A stretch of DNA of 64,000 nt from Burhinus oedicnemus (GCA_008921705.1 VFFE01008918.1:2695028-2759027), one strand, 5' to 3'. Counted from the first letter of the stretch, positions 38,701 to 51,830 are shown. Program-made: numbers and translations. The notes: generated by a model not told the origin, from the letters alone.

Positions 38701-41700
38701 TTTCCTTTATTGGTATTCTGGGACTCCTTTATACTTACATATAATAATTCAAGTCTGTAACTGTTATCCAGTTCTATTTGTCCCACGTTTCTGCATGCGT
38801 AAGCTTCATCATTTCTCCCTCTGAAAAGAAAATACTTTCTTGGTTACCTTTACATTCACAAGCTTCTTAGTTTTTAATCTCATCTGGAAACAGGACCTTA
38901 ATCCAGTTTAGTAGTGACAAGAATCCTGAGGATTTAACTGAAATATTATAGAGACAGGAGAGAAAGAAAGAAAGGAAAAATCTTAATCATAGAAGCATTT
39001 TTGTAGTAAATACTGAATTCTGACAAGTTCTAGCGGAATTTGTACATCTAAGACATCTACACAGCATAAGCATAAGGATTATATTCTACACATTCTGAAG
39101 GCATTAGCACCAGAAAAAATCCACTTTGATTTAAAGTGAAAATATTGGTTGGCCTATAGTAGGGTGACTGACCTAAATCAAATCTAATTGTATGCACTTA
39201 GAGCAGCTTGAATCTAAATTATCTATGCTGTACTGCACGAAAAGGCATTAAAAAAAAAAAATTAAAAAAAAAAGAGCTCAGAAACAGTTAGTTTTATTCT
39301 CTAACATTTTAAATCTGCAATTTGCATGTAAACGATTGTTGTGAATAATATCAGACAAATGAATAATTAAGAACAGAGCGGAAAAGAATACTTGGTTTCT
39401 TGTGATCTCATACAGGTATTTTTAAATTACTCTGAAACATTGCTACAGATAGCTGCCTGAAATGGCTAGTTGCTGTTTCCCTATACTCCTTCTTTTTGCT
39501 GTTGCAGTTTTTGTTTTATTGAATAACAGTTCACGAGTGTGATAGGCAATTGACTGAATTTATTATCAACACAGAACAGAGTAAAATGTTGTCATTAATG
39601 AGATAATTTTTATTTATTTCTTTATTTTATTTTTGAAGTTAGTGGGTCCACATTCATGGAAAATACTACCATACATTAATAGTTGAACAACCAAGGGACT
39701 AAGGTAATTATTAAGAAACTTTGTTGACAAAGTACGGTATGAAATAGGCTGTGAGGCAGATTTCTAGTGGCTTTCAAAAGTCAAAGGCCCTGGAACTAGA
39801 CAAGAATGGCTATAGCTGTCTCCTTCCTAACTAGCATTTCCTTTTCTTTTTTTTTTTTTTTTAACTCTTTCACACATATATATTTATTTCTATATAACTT
39901 CTTCTTCAACATAGGATTAGATCTTTTTTCTTTTAAGCAGGTATATGGAGACAAAGCTTTCAAATGTATACATACACACATATAAGTGTGCAAGAATCTT
40001 GACTCATCTGTATTAATACTTTCATACATACACAAACCAAAGCAAGCAGAGGAACTGAGATCTTGTTCCTCACTGGGAAATTTAAAGAATGTATTCATCT
40101 CCGCAGAATCTACTTAAGACATTGCAGTCATCCCAAGTCAAAAATGTTTTCTCTAATTTGAAGAAATCAATAAAAGTTACTAAGCTCAAAATTAAAAAAC
40201 ATTATAATGAATCAGATAATAAAACTAAATAAAAAGCATGATGAACCTTATTTTAAATGTTAGTAATGTTGCAATAATGCAATGGGTTCTGTTTACTGCA
40301 TTGCTGAATTAAATAAAAATGTCCCTTTTTGTGGTTAAACTGGAAGTTTAACTTCTTAAGAAAAAAAAGCATGTCATTTACTTCTGAAGTAAGTGACAAG
40401 TTATGCTTATTGTTTTAAAGAAAAGTGTTTCTGCGTAGAGAGGGTAGTAGAACGTACCCATCAGCTTTCATAATTGCCTAACACATTTGTTATTTAATTG
40501 AGAATATTTGATACACTGTATTAAAACCACAAAGCATCATGTCACAAAAAAAGTATTTTGGAACATAATTACAGCTTTACCGACATTTGGAATTTTTAAA
40601 ATGTGAAATCCAAGATAATGCAGAACACCTACACAGATCTTTTAATCCATATTTTAAGTGTTTAAAAGGTGGTTGTGTGCTTTGTTCCAATGTTAATTTC
40701 ATCCTAATTTATTTACAAAGGTCTCATTCTAGTTTCCTTTCCATCCCTATATACAGGGGCAAATTCACTTAATAGGTGAAAAATATTTTCATTATGGTCT
40801 GGTAACATTAACAGGCATTTTATATGGCTTATGTGACTCTCCTATCTGAAGCAGAGAGTCAGATTTTGTTGCTATAGCCCTAGGTAAAACTGAAAGGAGT
40901 GAAGGAGGATAGATCCATAGGGCAACCAACATGGCTATGTCAGGTGAAACACTGTGGCGTGGAAACCTGTGCCTGTGTGCCTGGGCAAGGTCAAACAGGA
41001 GGAAGGCCAGCAGGGGCCTCTGCCTGCTCAGCCCACTCCCTGCATGAGGAAATTTACTCCCTCCTTTTCCATCTCTGGTTTACATAACGGCATCGCAGGT
41101 AATTAACATAAGTCAGTTTAAAATGCATTTACTTAGGGTGATACAAAGCTGAGGCAGATCATCTCATTTTAGACTTTTATCAGAATTAATTCTTATTTGG
41201 GTTAAGTTTGAGGAACCCATGGAACCTACAGAAGTCTCACACTATACCAGCACAAACACCTACCCTTGCTGAAAAAGGTTATGTGTAGACATCACCTTGT
41301 TTCTTACTGAAAGTGGTTAAGATAAATTAGGGGATCCAAATATGATAATCACTTGTCTCCTCATGATTACTTTCTCATAGAAGCAATAGATCACAACTGT
41401 CTAACTCTGTTTGCATGAGGCATTTAAATTATGTAGTGAGACTGAGGCCATACTGAATACCATGACTACCATGATATCATTAATAATCATTCACACTGTG
41501 GTTGGGAATGACAGGATTGCCAAGAAAAGTAGTTAAGTAAATAGCATTATTTGTTGGCCTGTAAAGTAATCGGATAACTTCTCAGGATTTTTAAGTAATC
41601 CATTAATGTAATCCATTACTTAACAGTTATTTGACTCCATGTAACCATCACTTAATTTCATCACAACACTTAAAAGGGTGGGGAGTGCTATGCTGCCTTG

Positions 41701-44550
41701 GTGCCAAATGTCAGTCATTGTATATTTTAATCGGTACCTTTTACATGCTAGCACCAGTCATAATAAACAGTCTCAGTCACCTCTCTGCACAGCCACATTT
41801 TAGAAACAGCAAATCAGAATGTCATCTTTGCAGAGCCTTCATATATTAGTTTACCCATATACACATCTGTCCATACATATAGATATGTGTTTATGTACAT
41901 GCATTTTTGGAAGTTCTATTTCTGTATCTCTGCACTATGGAGAAATGGAGAAGGTATCTAACCTGTATTAAGGAAGCTTCCAAGTTGGGGAAGAGAGAAA
42001 GAGTGGAAAGGGGAAAAAGACATTGAAGTGTATGGTGGAAAGATAAATATGAAGTGATGAGAATAGGGAAGGATAAAGAGAGAAGTCACAATACGTATGA
42101 CTTACTAGGTTCTCACCAATCCTGAAGCCAGTCTTCTACTTCAATCAGCCTGCACAACTGAAGGAATCACTTCATACTGATAGCTTTTATTCAGACCAAG
42201 CCTGTTCAGAATCTTAGACTCAGTAAAATATCTGCCTTGCATCCACATTATTGTTCATAAGCAGCATTTTGTTGGGAAGCAACAATGCTTTACAAAAGGC
42301 TTTACTTTTTTTCTTAGAATTTTCTTAAGATCCTTTGCATTCTTTCTTTCAACAGGCTTCAATATGGAGAGCTAGTAGAGAAGGATTATCATAGTTTAAC
42401 AAAATGAAAAACTAATTGAATCATTAACTGGCCATTCAGATTCAAATATCTTCCTCTCATTTGCACCCTTGTTTATACTTCTGCTTTGCTCCTGCCCATA
42501 TCTCTTTAGTTTGCCTTGTTTGTAAAACTCCTTAGATTGTAGCTCTGCCCTAAAGAGGTCATGTGAAAATGCACATCAAAATGCAAGTGAAAGTCAAGGC
42601 TTTCTGTGTTGTTAGTTGTATGGTTTTTTCCAGTAAGACTTTTGCTCTTAGCGATTGAAAACACACAAAAAAAAGTGCTTGAGATTTTACAACTCTCTTA
42701 ATTTATACAACTTTTTGCTTCATACAGTTCTCAACTTCCCATGAATAATGTACATTGTTGAACAAAATGTATGATTGAACACAATATTCCTAAGTATGAA
42801 ACAAATAATAATTATGATTTTGCAAATTAAAAATGTTCCTTTTCAGTTTTTGTTCATAAGCTGCCTTGGTTATTGTAATGATTAATTGCAGAACAGTTTT
42901 CTCTTTTCATTCGCAATCATCCTTTAACAACAGCAATAAAAAATAAAAAGAATTATATATACAGTCAAGGCATCTTACTGGTAGAGTTCTAACATGTTTC
43001 TGTAAGGAGTTGCCTGCATTTAAGTGTCTGACAACAATTTTTGTTTTAAGTTTCAGTTCTCCTGCCTGAATATACTGTTAAATCTCACATTTTATGAGCT
43101 CATATTTTTAGTGCCTAAAACCCAGTCAACCTGGTAGTATTAGTCAACACACAGATTAAAGAATAAGTTCTCTGATTCTCAGATTTGAGATGCAAACTTG
43201 CATAGACATTTCTCACTCTGGTCAAGTGGTATTTTGGATTTGAAAGTGAAAATAAACTTTGGTTGTTTAATGTGACCGTGGCTGGATAAATTAACAGATG
43301 GTCAAATTTCAAGGCCAGTGTTAACTCTACTTTTATGAAATATGATAATGTACTTATAAGCCATAGGACATATACCATTTTAGGGTTAGCAGCAAACATC
43401 AGTAGGAGGTAAATGTGTACATGAACATACACACAAAGGCAGAAACTTTGGTGCATTTCCTCTCAGAAATGCAATGTGACTTTCTTCCAGGAGTCATCAA
43501 CGTTACTAGGACAACCAAATATTGATTGTATCTTTGTGTTTGCCTATGTACAGAATGCATTTATATATCTTTTTCATTTTGCTTTCTTAACTTACTCTGT
43601 TATTTCTACATGAAAAAGACAGAAACTATAGACATAAGAAGACTGATGCCAGAACAGCATACCCATTCACACATAGGTGTGCATATTTTAATCCAGTTGA
43701 CTCATATTTAATTACTTTTGTAGTCTTTCTGGTGGATCAAAGGCAAGCTGTAAGTATAAGTGTTAAGATGCACCATGCACTCAAACTTCACTTAGAAAAA
43801 GCAAACAAACAAAAATCAGGCATATCCAAGTAAACTTTCAGTCATTTTTAACATAAGAACAACCTTCTGAAAAATGTCCATTAACTTTTTTTAAAAAAAG
43901 ACCAGAAATTTATTAGGTTAGAGAGCTGAGAAGAGAGAAAAGCACACCCATAGTATCCACCTGGGGCTACTGCAGCCCCCTGAAAACTCCACCAGGGTCT
44001 CTTCAATCCTCCTTACAAACCTGCCTAAAAGGTGACCAACTTCACGCAGTTTACACCTCCTTTGACGGCTGCCTGCTGCTCCCACCAACCCATAGTCTCC
44101 TTCACCACCACTGACCACCCTCAGTCCTCTAGAGCTCCTGCTGTATTGTTATTTTGTATTACAAGCACCAATACAGAAGGAAAAATCATGAATTTAGGCA
44201 TAAAGAATTTTCATTAAGGACAAAGGGCAGTTTGGTCACTCTTTCATGTGTGATAATGTCCCTTTAAGTTACACAGACCAATATTTTGCATAAAGAGCGT
44301 CACTTGCATAGATGAGGACTGCTTGGCTGACCTCTCCCTACACTTGCCAAGCACTAAGGGACAGGGAGCTCCCTCACTTGTGATCTGCAGATCACACGCT
44401 TATTGTCAACATTGAGGTTGTGCTGGAACAAGCGGTTTCGGTCAGTAAAATCATAAATTATTCCTGATGGGGCAACAAGGTATGGCTCTCTTGCCCCTCA
44501 TCACTTCTTGCCTTCCTTCCTCCCAGGAGCTGTATCACCCATGTGCAACT

Positions 44551-44610
44551 TACACACACACACATATACACACACGCACACACATACACACACCATCTCT
44601 TTCTCTCTCT
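44551..44610. repeat. Compound (CA)n / (TC)n microsatellite
   Basis: An interrupted CA array (44551-44593, with TA and CG interruptions) followed by a short TC-rich run. The interruptions suggest an older, less mutable array than the hexanucleotide at 20785. Confidence 0.9.
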
Positions 44611-44923
44611 TGCACTCTCTATGTGGACTCCAGAGGTTCCCCAACCACAGGCTGAATTTCTTGTCGTTGGTTTAGCAGTATAGGCTGGGTCAACGTAACA
44701 GCTATGTGAAAAGGCAATATCAAAGCCCGTTCTCTTGTAAGAATTTGGTCCTCTGTATAGACACTATATCCATGGAGAATTTGTCATATTGCACACATTT
44801 TCCAATTACTCTTAGTTTCTGTAGTAACATAATAACAGATAACATAGTGGGGATTTTCAGAGATCAATATATTATTAGCAGGTTCAGATCTATGTAACAG
44901 CAAAAAAGTCTGGAAAATGCATA

Positions 44924-45000
44924 TCTACCCATCTATTTATCTGTCTGTCTATCTATCTATCTATTTACCTATCTATCTCTCCCTCTCTCTCTCTCGCTCT
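44924..45000. repeat. (CTAT)n tetranucleotide grading into (CT)n
   Basis: Imperfect CTAT/CTGT/CTAC units followed by a CT-rich run ending near 45000. It is a typical compound pyrimidine-rich microsatellite with no coding content. Confidence 0.9.
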
Positions 45001-45887
45001 GAAGACAAATTTCCGTTTCTAAAGAACAAAAGTTCAGGTATAACATCTGTAATTTTGAATTAAAGGGATGGTTTTCACTATTTTTCATTTAATATTTTTT
45101 AAGTTGAACTCATAATCTCTTAAATAAATCATAAAAGATAAGAAGTAAAAAGTCAGGCTTTATTTCATGGGCTAATGAATATGATGCGAATGGCAGTTAA
45201 TAGGTTCTTATCAACTAATTATACAGGATTTTGAAATTCCTCATAAAATTCAACAGTGTCAGCAGTAGGCAGCTATTTTAACATGAGAAAAATGGCCTTT
45301 TCCCAGCGAACAATTAATCCTAAAATAAAATGAAAAGTTTGTGAATTCTGTAACAGCTTTTTCATAACACTGTTTAAAAGTTTAAAAGTCCTTGTCACTT
45401 GATAACCTACAAGGTTTAACTTTGCTGTGTGCTTTTATATGTTATTAAGATGCAGTCATGCTGGCATTTATATATTGCTGGTTTTTAATCCTCATATAGC
45501 ACTTAGAGTAGGAAAAGAATTTTTAAAGGGGAAATAACCTATGTGTTAATTTGAGACTGACAGCAGAGCAGGTGAGAATTACATCTGGGCCAATGCAAGC
45601 AGTTACATGGAAATTGTAAGTTACCTGTCCTCTCCATGCTTCAAAGGTATTTTCAGGGCAATGTATGATTCTATCTGGCTTGATTCTCACTCATTGCATT
45701 TTGCACTTGAGGCAGGATAAGGGCAGAGAACTGGGGAGGTGGCAGAGAGTAGCAGTCCAGTTCATCTAGGTTTCACTTCTTTGCAGCAACTTTCACACTT
45801 CCATTTAAAAACAAAACAGTTGAAAACAAATAAATGAAGAAAGAAAAATTTCCAAGGAAATAAGAATCTTTTTTTACTTCAAGATGT

Positions 45888-46360
45888 TCATAGAATCATA
45901 GAATGGTTAGAATTGGAAGGGATCTTAAAGACCATCTAGTTCCAACCCCTCTGCCATGAGCAGGGACACCTCGCACTAGACCTAGTTACTCAAAGCCCCA
46001 TCCAACCTGGCCTTGAACACTTCCACAGACGGGGCATCCACAACTTCTCTGGGCAATCTATTCCAGTGCCTCACCACCCTCACAGTAAAGAATTCCTTCC
46101 TAACATCTAATCTAAATTTACCCTCTTTCAGTTTAAAACCATTACCCCTCGTCCTATCACTACACTTCTTGATAAAGAGTCCTTCCCCATCTTTCCTGTA
46201 GGCTCCCTTTAGGTACTGGAAGGCTGCTACAAGGTCTCCCTGGAGCCTTCTCTTCTCCAGGGTGAATAACCCCAACTCTTTCAGCCTGTCCTCAGAGGAG
46301 ACGTGCTCCAGCCCTCTGATCATCTTCATAGCCCTCCTCTGGACTTGCTCCAAAGTTCTT
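45888..46360 (-). mobile_element. CR1 LINE, 5'-truncated copy 3
   Basis: The reversed 3' end is at the low edge ('tcatagaatcatagaatgg', then 'ttggaagggatctta'), with ORF2 C-terminus above it. It is truncated near 46360, so it holds only the last part of ORF2 plus the 3' UTR. The ORF2 portion is open along its whole length, which makes this the best preserved, and possibly the youngest, of the four minus-strand copies. Confidence 0.95.
45982..46353 (-). pseudogene. CR1 ORF2 C-terminal fragment, frame intact
   Basis: One hundred and twenty-three open codons from '[20 protein letters not shown]' through '[19 protein letters not shown]' and '[20 protein letters not shown]' to the natural ORF2 end. 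No RT catalytic box or endonuclease is present. The uninterrupted frame may simply reflect a recent insertion. There is no promoter or start context to suggest host use. Confidence 0.9.
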
Positions 46361-47736
46361 CAGACAAAACCCATTTTTTTTGTTATAGACCATGTTAAAG
46401 GAATAGAATAATAATAATAAAAAAGATCATCCTAACTGGGCAAATTAGATTTAACTGACATAATAAATATTTTTACTTTTCCTTTAACACAGCTATCACA
46501 ATAGAAAAAATGGAAATTGCTTTGCATCATCTGAGTAGACATCTGTTGCACAGACTCTGAAGTCAAAGAATTTCAAAGGTTTTATTTGCATGTTAAATTT
46601 TCCTTTTCCTAGAAAGTCTATGAACATGAAAAGATGGGAAAAGTATTTTAAATGTGTGATTTAAAAAAAAAATCTTTCATAAAAACAATTCACCATTAGT
46701 CATGTTACCACACCAATAAGTTAAAATGACTGTCTATGAATCTTTCCTATAAACTGTTCTGAGAGAAAAAAAAAAAAGTTACTTAGATCATTCTTATTAC
46801 CACCATCTAAACCACAGTAACACCTTGAATAGCATCAAACCATTCTTCCTAACTGCATGCAAACAAATAATAAGGAAATTCTCCCCGCCACAAAGAACTT
46901 GCAATCTCATTAAAAGACGATAGACAACAGATGGATGCAACAAACAGATGGAGGAAGAATAAGGTAGCAATGAGATGATTATAATCAGCATGATAAGCAG
47001 TGATGCATACCAGCAAACCGGCTGCCTAGCTATTATCTATGTGTGTGTGTGCATGCATGTAAAATTAACATAACTACCATTTGTGTGATATTAACTAATT
47101 CAGAATGTTTGATATTGTCAGTTTAGAACAACAAGGAATGCAGACTCAGGCAGTGAGACCTTGATGATCCTCAAGTAACATTAGGGAAAAGTGTTAGGAA
47201 TGCCTGATGATACTAGCTGTTGAAAGGGTCGAAAGGACTTTCTGTCACTAACTGGTTTGCTGAGCTTTTGCAAAGTGATCATTTCCATGTTACTGTAAAT
47301 TATAAGGTGAGGAAGGGAGCTCAGGTCAGGAAGACTCATCCTTCTAGGATTTGTGTTTGTATTCTTTCTAAATCAAAGTAAAGAAAATGAGTCCTAGAGA
47401 TAGTTAAATGTGTCTTGGATAGGAGATACGCTACGGGAGGAAGCACAGTCTGAAAGGCTTTATTGCTAAACATCTGAGGCCATTTTGCTCACTGTTAAAA
47501 CAGAATTTCAAACAGATTATTCTACTCATAACAGCACAATTATTTTGGAAGAAACTGGAATAGCCTTGGGAAGTATTTGATCCATGTTCTCTCTCTCAAA
47601 AAAAAAAGATTATAAAAAATTTCTTCTAATATTTAAGACCTGAGCTTCCACAACTATTCAGAGGGCAAATGCTAGTAGACAAATATGGTTGTATCTCATT
47701 CTCTTTGTTGTTGCAAAGGGACATGTCTAAAGGTGA
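46361..47736. other. Non-coding AT-rich DNA
   Basis: Nothing identifiable apart from a short GT-rich tract near 47039-47052 and several A homopolymers. Open frames are short and unrecognised. Confidence 0.7.
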
Positions 47737-47778
47737 AAATATAAATTTAAATGTAAATTTACATTTAAATTTGTATTT
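47737..47778. repeat. AT-rich near-perfect palindrome, 42 bp
   Basis: The core 47743-47772 is a perfect 30-bp inverted repeat with no spacer, centred between 47757 and 47758. After a single mismatched pair (47742/47773), pairing resumes to 47737/47778. Spacerless AT-rich palindromes can extrude as cruciforms and are prone to breakage and rearrangement. It lies 58 bp before the start of the duplicated segment at 47836. Confidence 0.95.
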
Positions 47779-47835
47779 ATATGAAGCAGATAATTCTGCA
47801 TACTCATGAGCTGCAGCCATCTCTGGCCTCATGAC

Positions 47836-48073
47836 ATCTTTACTATTGGAGGATGGCTGAGGTTCAAGAAATATTATGAAAATGGCAAATTCTGCAAACT
47901 GAAGCACATATTTTTGTAATTAATTAAACAGTGAAAACCTACATCTAAAGTGCATTACAGAAATTATTTGCAAAAGATGTTCCGTACTGAAGTAGACTAC
48001 ATTCTTCTCAGTGTGGCATTCAAGGAATGACTTGAAGGGTGTTACTTTTAACTTTTTTTTTTTTTAATTCCTA
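47836..48073 (+). repeat. Duplicated segment, copy 1
   Basis: About 238 bp, repeated almost exactly at 48350-48585 beyond an assembly gap. Differences I can see are an A/C change in 'ctgaagcac' versus 'ctgcagcac', C/T in 'cattacag' versus 'cattatag', T/C in 'aatgac' versus 'aacgac', and a T13 tract that in copy 2 is T5-C-T5. The right edge is sharp: after 'aattccta' the two copies diverge completely. The left limit of the homology is unknown, because copy 2 starts at the gap. Confidence 0.95.
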
Positions 48074-48329
48074 TACAGACATTAACAATATGCAATAATA
48101 TGGACTGGAAACAGATCTGGTCATGAAAATATTGAATTTACATTTCCAAGAAGGATGGCAATGAATAGAAGAAAGGCTACTTCTAATTTTTCACGCAATT
48201 TTAATTCTGACTGCTTAAACAAGTAAATATATTTCTCATGGGTACTTTAGGACTCTGAGTGTTAATGTTGTTAACATTCACTTTTTTCCTTAAATTAAGC
48301 CAGGTTTTTAATTTAAAAAAAAAAAAAAT
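48074..48329. other. Unmatched contig end before gap
   Basis: About 256 bp following duplicated copy 1, with no counterpart after copy 2. It ends in an A-rich run at the N block. I see no gene or known repeat in it. It may be an inserted segment, one allele of a structural variant, or a misjoined contig end. Confidence 0.6.
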
Positions 48330-48349
48330 NNNNNNNNNNNNNNNNNNNN
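48330..48349. other. Assembly gap (20 N)
   Basis: Exactly twenty N, preceded by an A14 run and followed immediately by duplicated copy 2. As with the gap at 14300, the size is probably a placeholder. Confidence 0.98.
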
Positions 48350-48585
48350 ATCTTTACTATTGGAGGATGGCTGAGGTTCAAGAAATATTATGAAAATGGC
48401 AAATTCTGCAAACTGCAGCACATATTTTTGTAATTAATTAAACAGTGAAAACCTACATCTAAAGTGCATTATAGAAATTATTTGCAAAAGATGTTCCGTA
48501 CTGAAGTAGACTACATTCTTCTCAGTGTGGCATTCAAGGAACGACTTGAAGGGTGTTACTTTTAACTTTTTCTTTTTAATTCCTA
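48350..48585 (+). repeat. Duplicated segment, copy 2
   Basis: The near-identical partner of 47836-48073, offset by 514 bp at its start. It begins exactly at the gap edge, as expected for an unmerged contig overlap. Downstream of its right edge the sequence differs from that following copy 1, which a simple unmerged overlap would not predict. Confidence 0.95.
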
Positions 48586-51239
48586 GGCCCAGACCTACCT
48601 GAACACCATGAATGGTTCTTTGCTTATGACAGATTTGTATCCATTGAAGCTTTCTGAAAGTGTCCGTAGCACTTCTGTAGAAGTGTAGGTTAATTAAGCA
48701 GGTTCTTTAATGAAGCTTTCAGTTTCTTGCCTGATACATTTGCTAGATTATTATGCTTGATGGCTTTGAGATCCAGATGTCAGTCATTGTTCAGGTGAAG
48801 TGAAAAGATCATTAAAAGTACTAAAAGTTAAGAAGATGTTAACATCAAAATTTTTTAATGCTCATTCAATGTCAATAAAATAAAAATTACCTTATTTTTT
48901 GATGTAATGGTATCCAAAGTAACAGGCTATATTAGAAAACAACACCTTGCCTTTTATTTGAAAAGTTTAAACACTTATACTACTTCATTGCTTTGAAATT
49001 TTGCTTTTCATGTTTTCAACATTTATGTCCTTTTATAAGAGTAAATATTAATATGACTTTTGCAAAAGCCTCTTGTGCCCTAAATCCAGAGAAAATAATC
49101 TAAGAACTAATAAAAAATAATAATAATAAAAAAAGAACTAGAAACAGGAAAAGAAAGTAGATAAATAAATGAAATGAATGAAACAGTAAGGATGATAAAA
49201 TACACTAGAAAGGTAAGGACAGGAACATTCCTGAATATTTAGTTTTACAGAATTATTGTACAAGAGACTACTGTAATATGCAGCTTTTTAATTCCAGCTG
49301 CTGCTAGAATTTGAATATGCATTGCTGATATGGAGGATGGCCTTCTCTGTGAAGGGGATACAATGCTATAAAGCATTCCACCATTTCCAGACTATGTTGA
49401 AGGAGAAAGAGTATTTTTAGTTGAAGCAATATACCTCTACTGTTCAGGGATATTGTAAGAAGTTTTTCACCCTTCTCCATATACGTAGCTCGTGCCATCC
49501 AGAAGAAATAAATCCCAAGTCATTCCAGATGAAGGAACTGAAGTGGAATGGAACAATATCTTCGCTCACAATGTCTCTGGCATATCTTTATGCATGAAGA
49601 TCTTAGATTAATTTCCTTGTGACTCTGCTTAAAGACAGAGTAGAATCATGAATGCCCTTTAGTAAGCATAACACATCCGTTCTGAAGTTATTCAGTCATG
49701 GATCACTCATAACTTTGCTTGCCAGATACTTCTTATAGTAAATTTCATAAATTAAACAAAATATTTCATTGATTATTTCCATTATTCACAGAAGTCTAAT
49801 ATTAGTTGCAGTTAATTCAAACTTGACTTTCTGTTTCAAACCTCTTGAAGAATTGTCATCTTTTGTTTATCTGAAGAAAAAGAAAAGATAGAAGGTCATG
49901 AGAAAGTTATCAAGTTTTTCTTACATGTTTTCTCTTTCACATTTTGAAACTTATTTTACAGATTACTGACATTTTAAAAATTTATCGGCTTTAACAAGTA
50001 CAAATTAACTCAATTGGAAATATTTGGTAGCTTACAGTTTTACCGACTACATTGCTTACATGTCATGTTTCTGACTTTGATATTACTCTGATAAAATCAG
50101 ATCACCTAAAGAGTCTGTTAATTATCATGGCTAACATATTGCAAAGAATAAAAGGTGTCAAATGAAAGGCAGCAATTGCAAATATTCAAACAGTAACGAA
50201 AAATGTCTTGCAATATTCAACCAGTGCTACAGGAGTTTGTTTTGGATTTGCTTTCTAAAGACAGCACTAAAACTGCTGTAAAATGTTAATCTGATGAACA
50301 TTTGGTGACATAAGCCACAGCGACTGTAGAGTTAGGACACTAAGATGATAAACCATTTCACGGACACTTAGAATGGAAGCTAGAGCAACAGTTTTGAGTG
50401 CTGTATATTCAATTATGTTTTCCCTCTCTATTTTTTTTATTGTTCCTAATGACATACTCACAGTCTATTGGTACTCTACAGTGATATCAGACAAATTTTT
50501 TTCCTTTCTTTCTATTTTTTGAATTTGAGACTATTTTACTTATTCCAGACTAATTTGTAATATAAATCTAATTTGCCTATCCTAAGCAAGTAACATCATG
50601 TGTTCTCTTTTCTTATTTTCTGTCAATAGTAAGCATATGATTATAATAAAAAATGGAAGAACAGGTACACAAACAGCAAAACATATCCCATCTGTTGTCA
50701 GGTGTGAATATTGACAGATTAAAAAGATATTTGGACAGCCCTGAGAGTCATGACACCTAACAGTTAAATGTCTCAAACTCTTAGCACCAGGTTAGGCTCT
50801 CAAGCTGCCTATATATTATAGGATTGTTGCTGGGTACCTAAAAATGAAGTGTATAACTGATGATATGTCAAGCTGAGAAATGACCAGGTGAGACAATAAG
50901 GCCACATGTATAATTCTGTCTTTGCTGGACTCTTTTGTAGCAGTAGCCTTCAGTAAGACACCCAGTGGGAAACTGAAAATCCCTTCTGAAAATGCAGATC
51001 TTTTCTCAGCTTAGGCGCTTAAATCATGCCACTGTGCAGAGTTGACCGACACTTTTTATGGAAAAATAGTATGAGAAAAGAAGGGAGTGGCTGAGTGACA
51101 ACTACTGCCTGATAGGTTAGTATAGAAAAAAACCTGCTGTGAGAGCAGAGGGTTGAAATATTACATGCTACTTGGCCCGAGGATGTGGGACCAGCTGCAG
51201 AAGGATGACTTAGCATAAGCTACCTGGCTTACCATGTCC
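48586..51239. other. Non-coding AT-rich DNA
   Basis: No gene is supported. The first 100 bp contain a splice-acceptor-like site followed by 33 open codons (see findings). The rest is single-copy, with an A/T-rich tract near 49106-49135. From about 50740 the composition rises slowly in GC towards the island at 51240. Confidence 0.65.
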
Positions 51240-51830
51240 CATGCACTGCCTGCTAAAGCTCAGGAGCCAAGGAAGAAAGGGTCACAGGAGCAGTGAGGAG
51301 AATGTAGCTCTACATCCCCACTTCAGCGATGGGAGACATCTCATTTTTGTCAGAAACGCTCCTTCACCGAAGGAACCTGAGCCTAAAAAGCCGTGCCTTA
51401 CCTGTGCATGCATTGTGCTGCAGATATGGCAAGACAAGGGCACTAATGGGCCTGGCTGTCCCTGCCCAGCCCCTTCCAAGGGCTCCACCCACCCTGCCCA
51501 TGGCCCAGATCCCCATTTCAGCCCCTCCCAAGGCCATCAGCCCCTGCCCCAGTGACACCACAGCAGGCCCCATCTCCAGCTCCCCACAGCCCTGCCCTGC
51601 CCAGCCATGGGCCCTGTTGAGCCAAGCCCATCTGCAGGCCCACATCCCAGCCCGGCCTTGGCCCACCCCCATCACCAAGGAGGTGCTCGGTGGCCATGGC
51701 TGTGGCTGCTCTGGTGTCCCCAGCTGCCCTGCTCCTGGCTGCAGTAGTGGGACAGGCCCTGGCTGATATGCCCTGGGGAGACCCCAGCCCCGACGAGGCC
51801 CTCATGGGGAGCACATCTGGACTAGGTTAT
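51240..51830. other. GC-rich island in AT-rich surroundings
   Basis: An abrupt change to C-rich, proline-codon-like sequence, densest between 51450 and 51800. CpG is not especially frequent, so it is not a classic CpG island. Long overlapping open frames on both strands are a by-product of few stop codons at high GC. One of them, from an ATG at 51696 in good initiation context (GCCATGG), would begin with a hydrophobic leader. It could be an orphan first exon, an old GC-rich repeat or a processed fragment. I do not recognise a family. Confidence 0.6.

Larger units (their letters stand above)
35795..45887. other. Non-coding AT-rich DNA with short microsatellites
   Basis: No gene is supported. 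It holds a TTTA-rich tract at about 37990-38014, an A-rich tract at 39250-39273, a T-rich tract near 39848-39862, a CA/TC compound repeat (44551-44610) and a CTAT/CT repeat (44924-45000). Open frames are short and low-complexity. A minus-strand open interval of 44 bp with splice-like edges (about 42116-42159) is too short to support. Confidence 0.75.

Noticed and set aside
42116..42159. Minus-strand 44-bp open interval with splice-like edges
   Set aside because: Too short, with a weak acceptor; chance is the simpler explanation.
51329..51814. Overlapping open frames of 98-145 codons on both strands, rich in Pro and Ala
   Set aside because: Expected in GC-rich sequence with few stop codons; no domain, and several frames are open at once.
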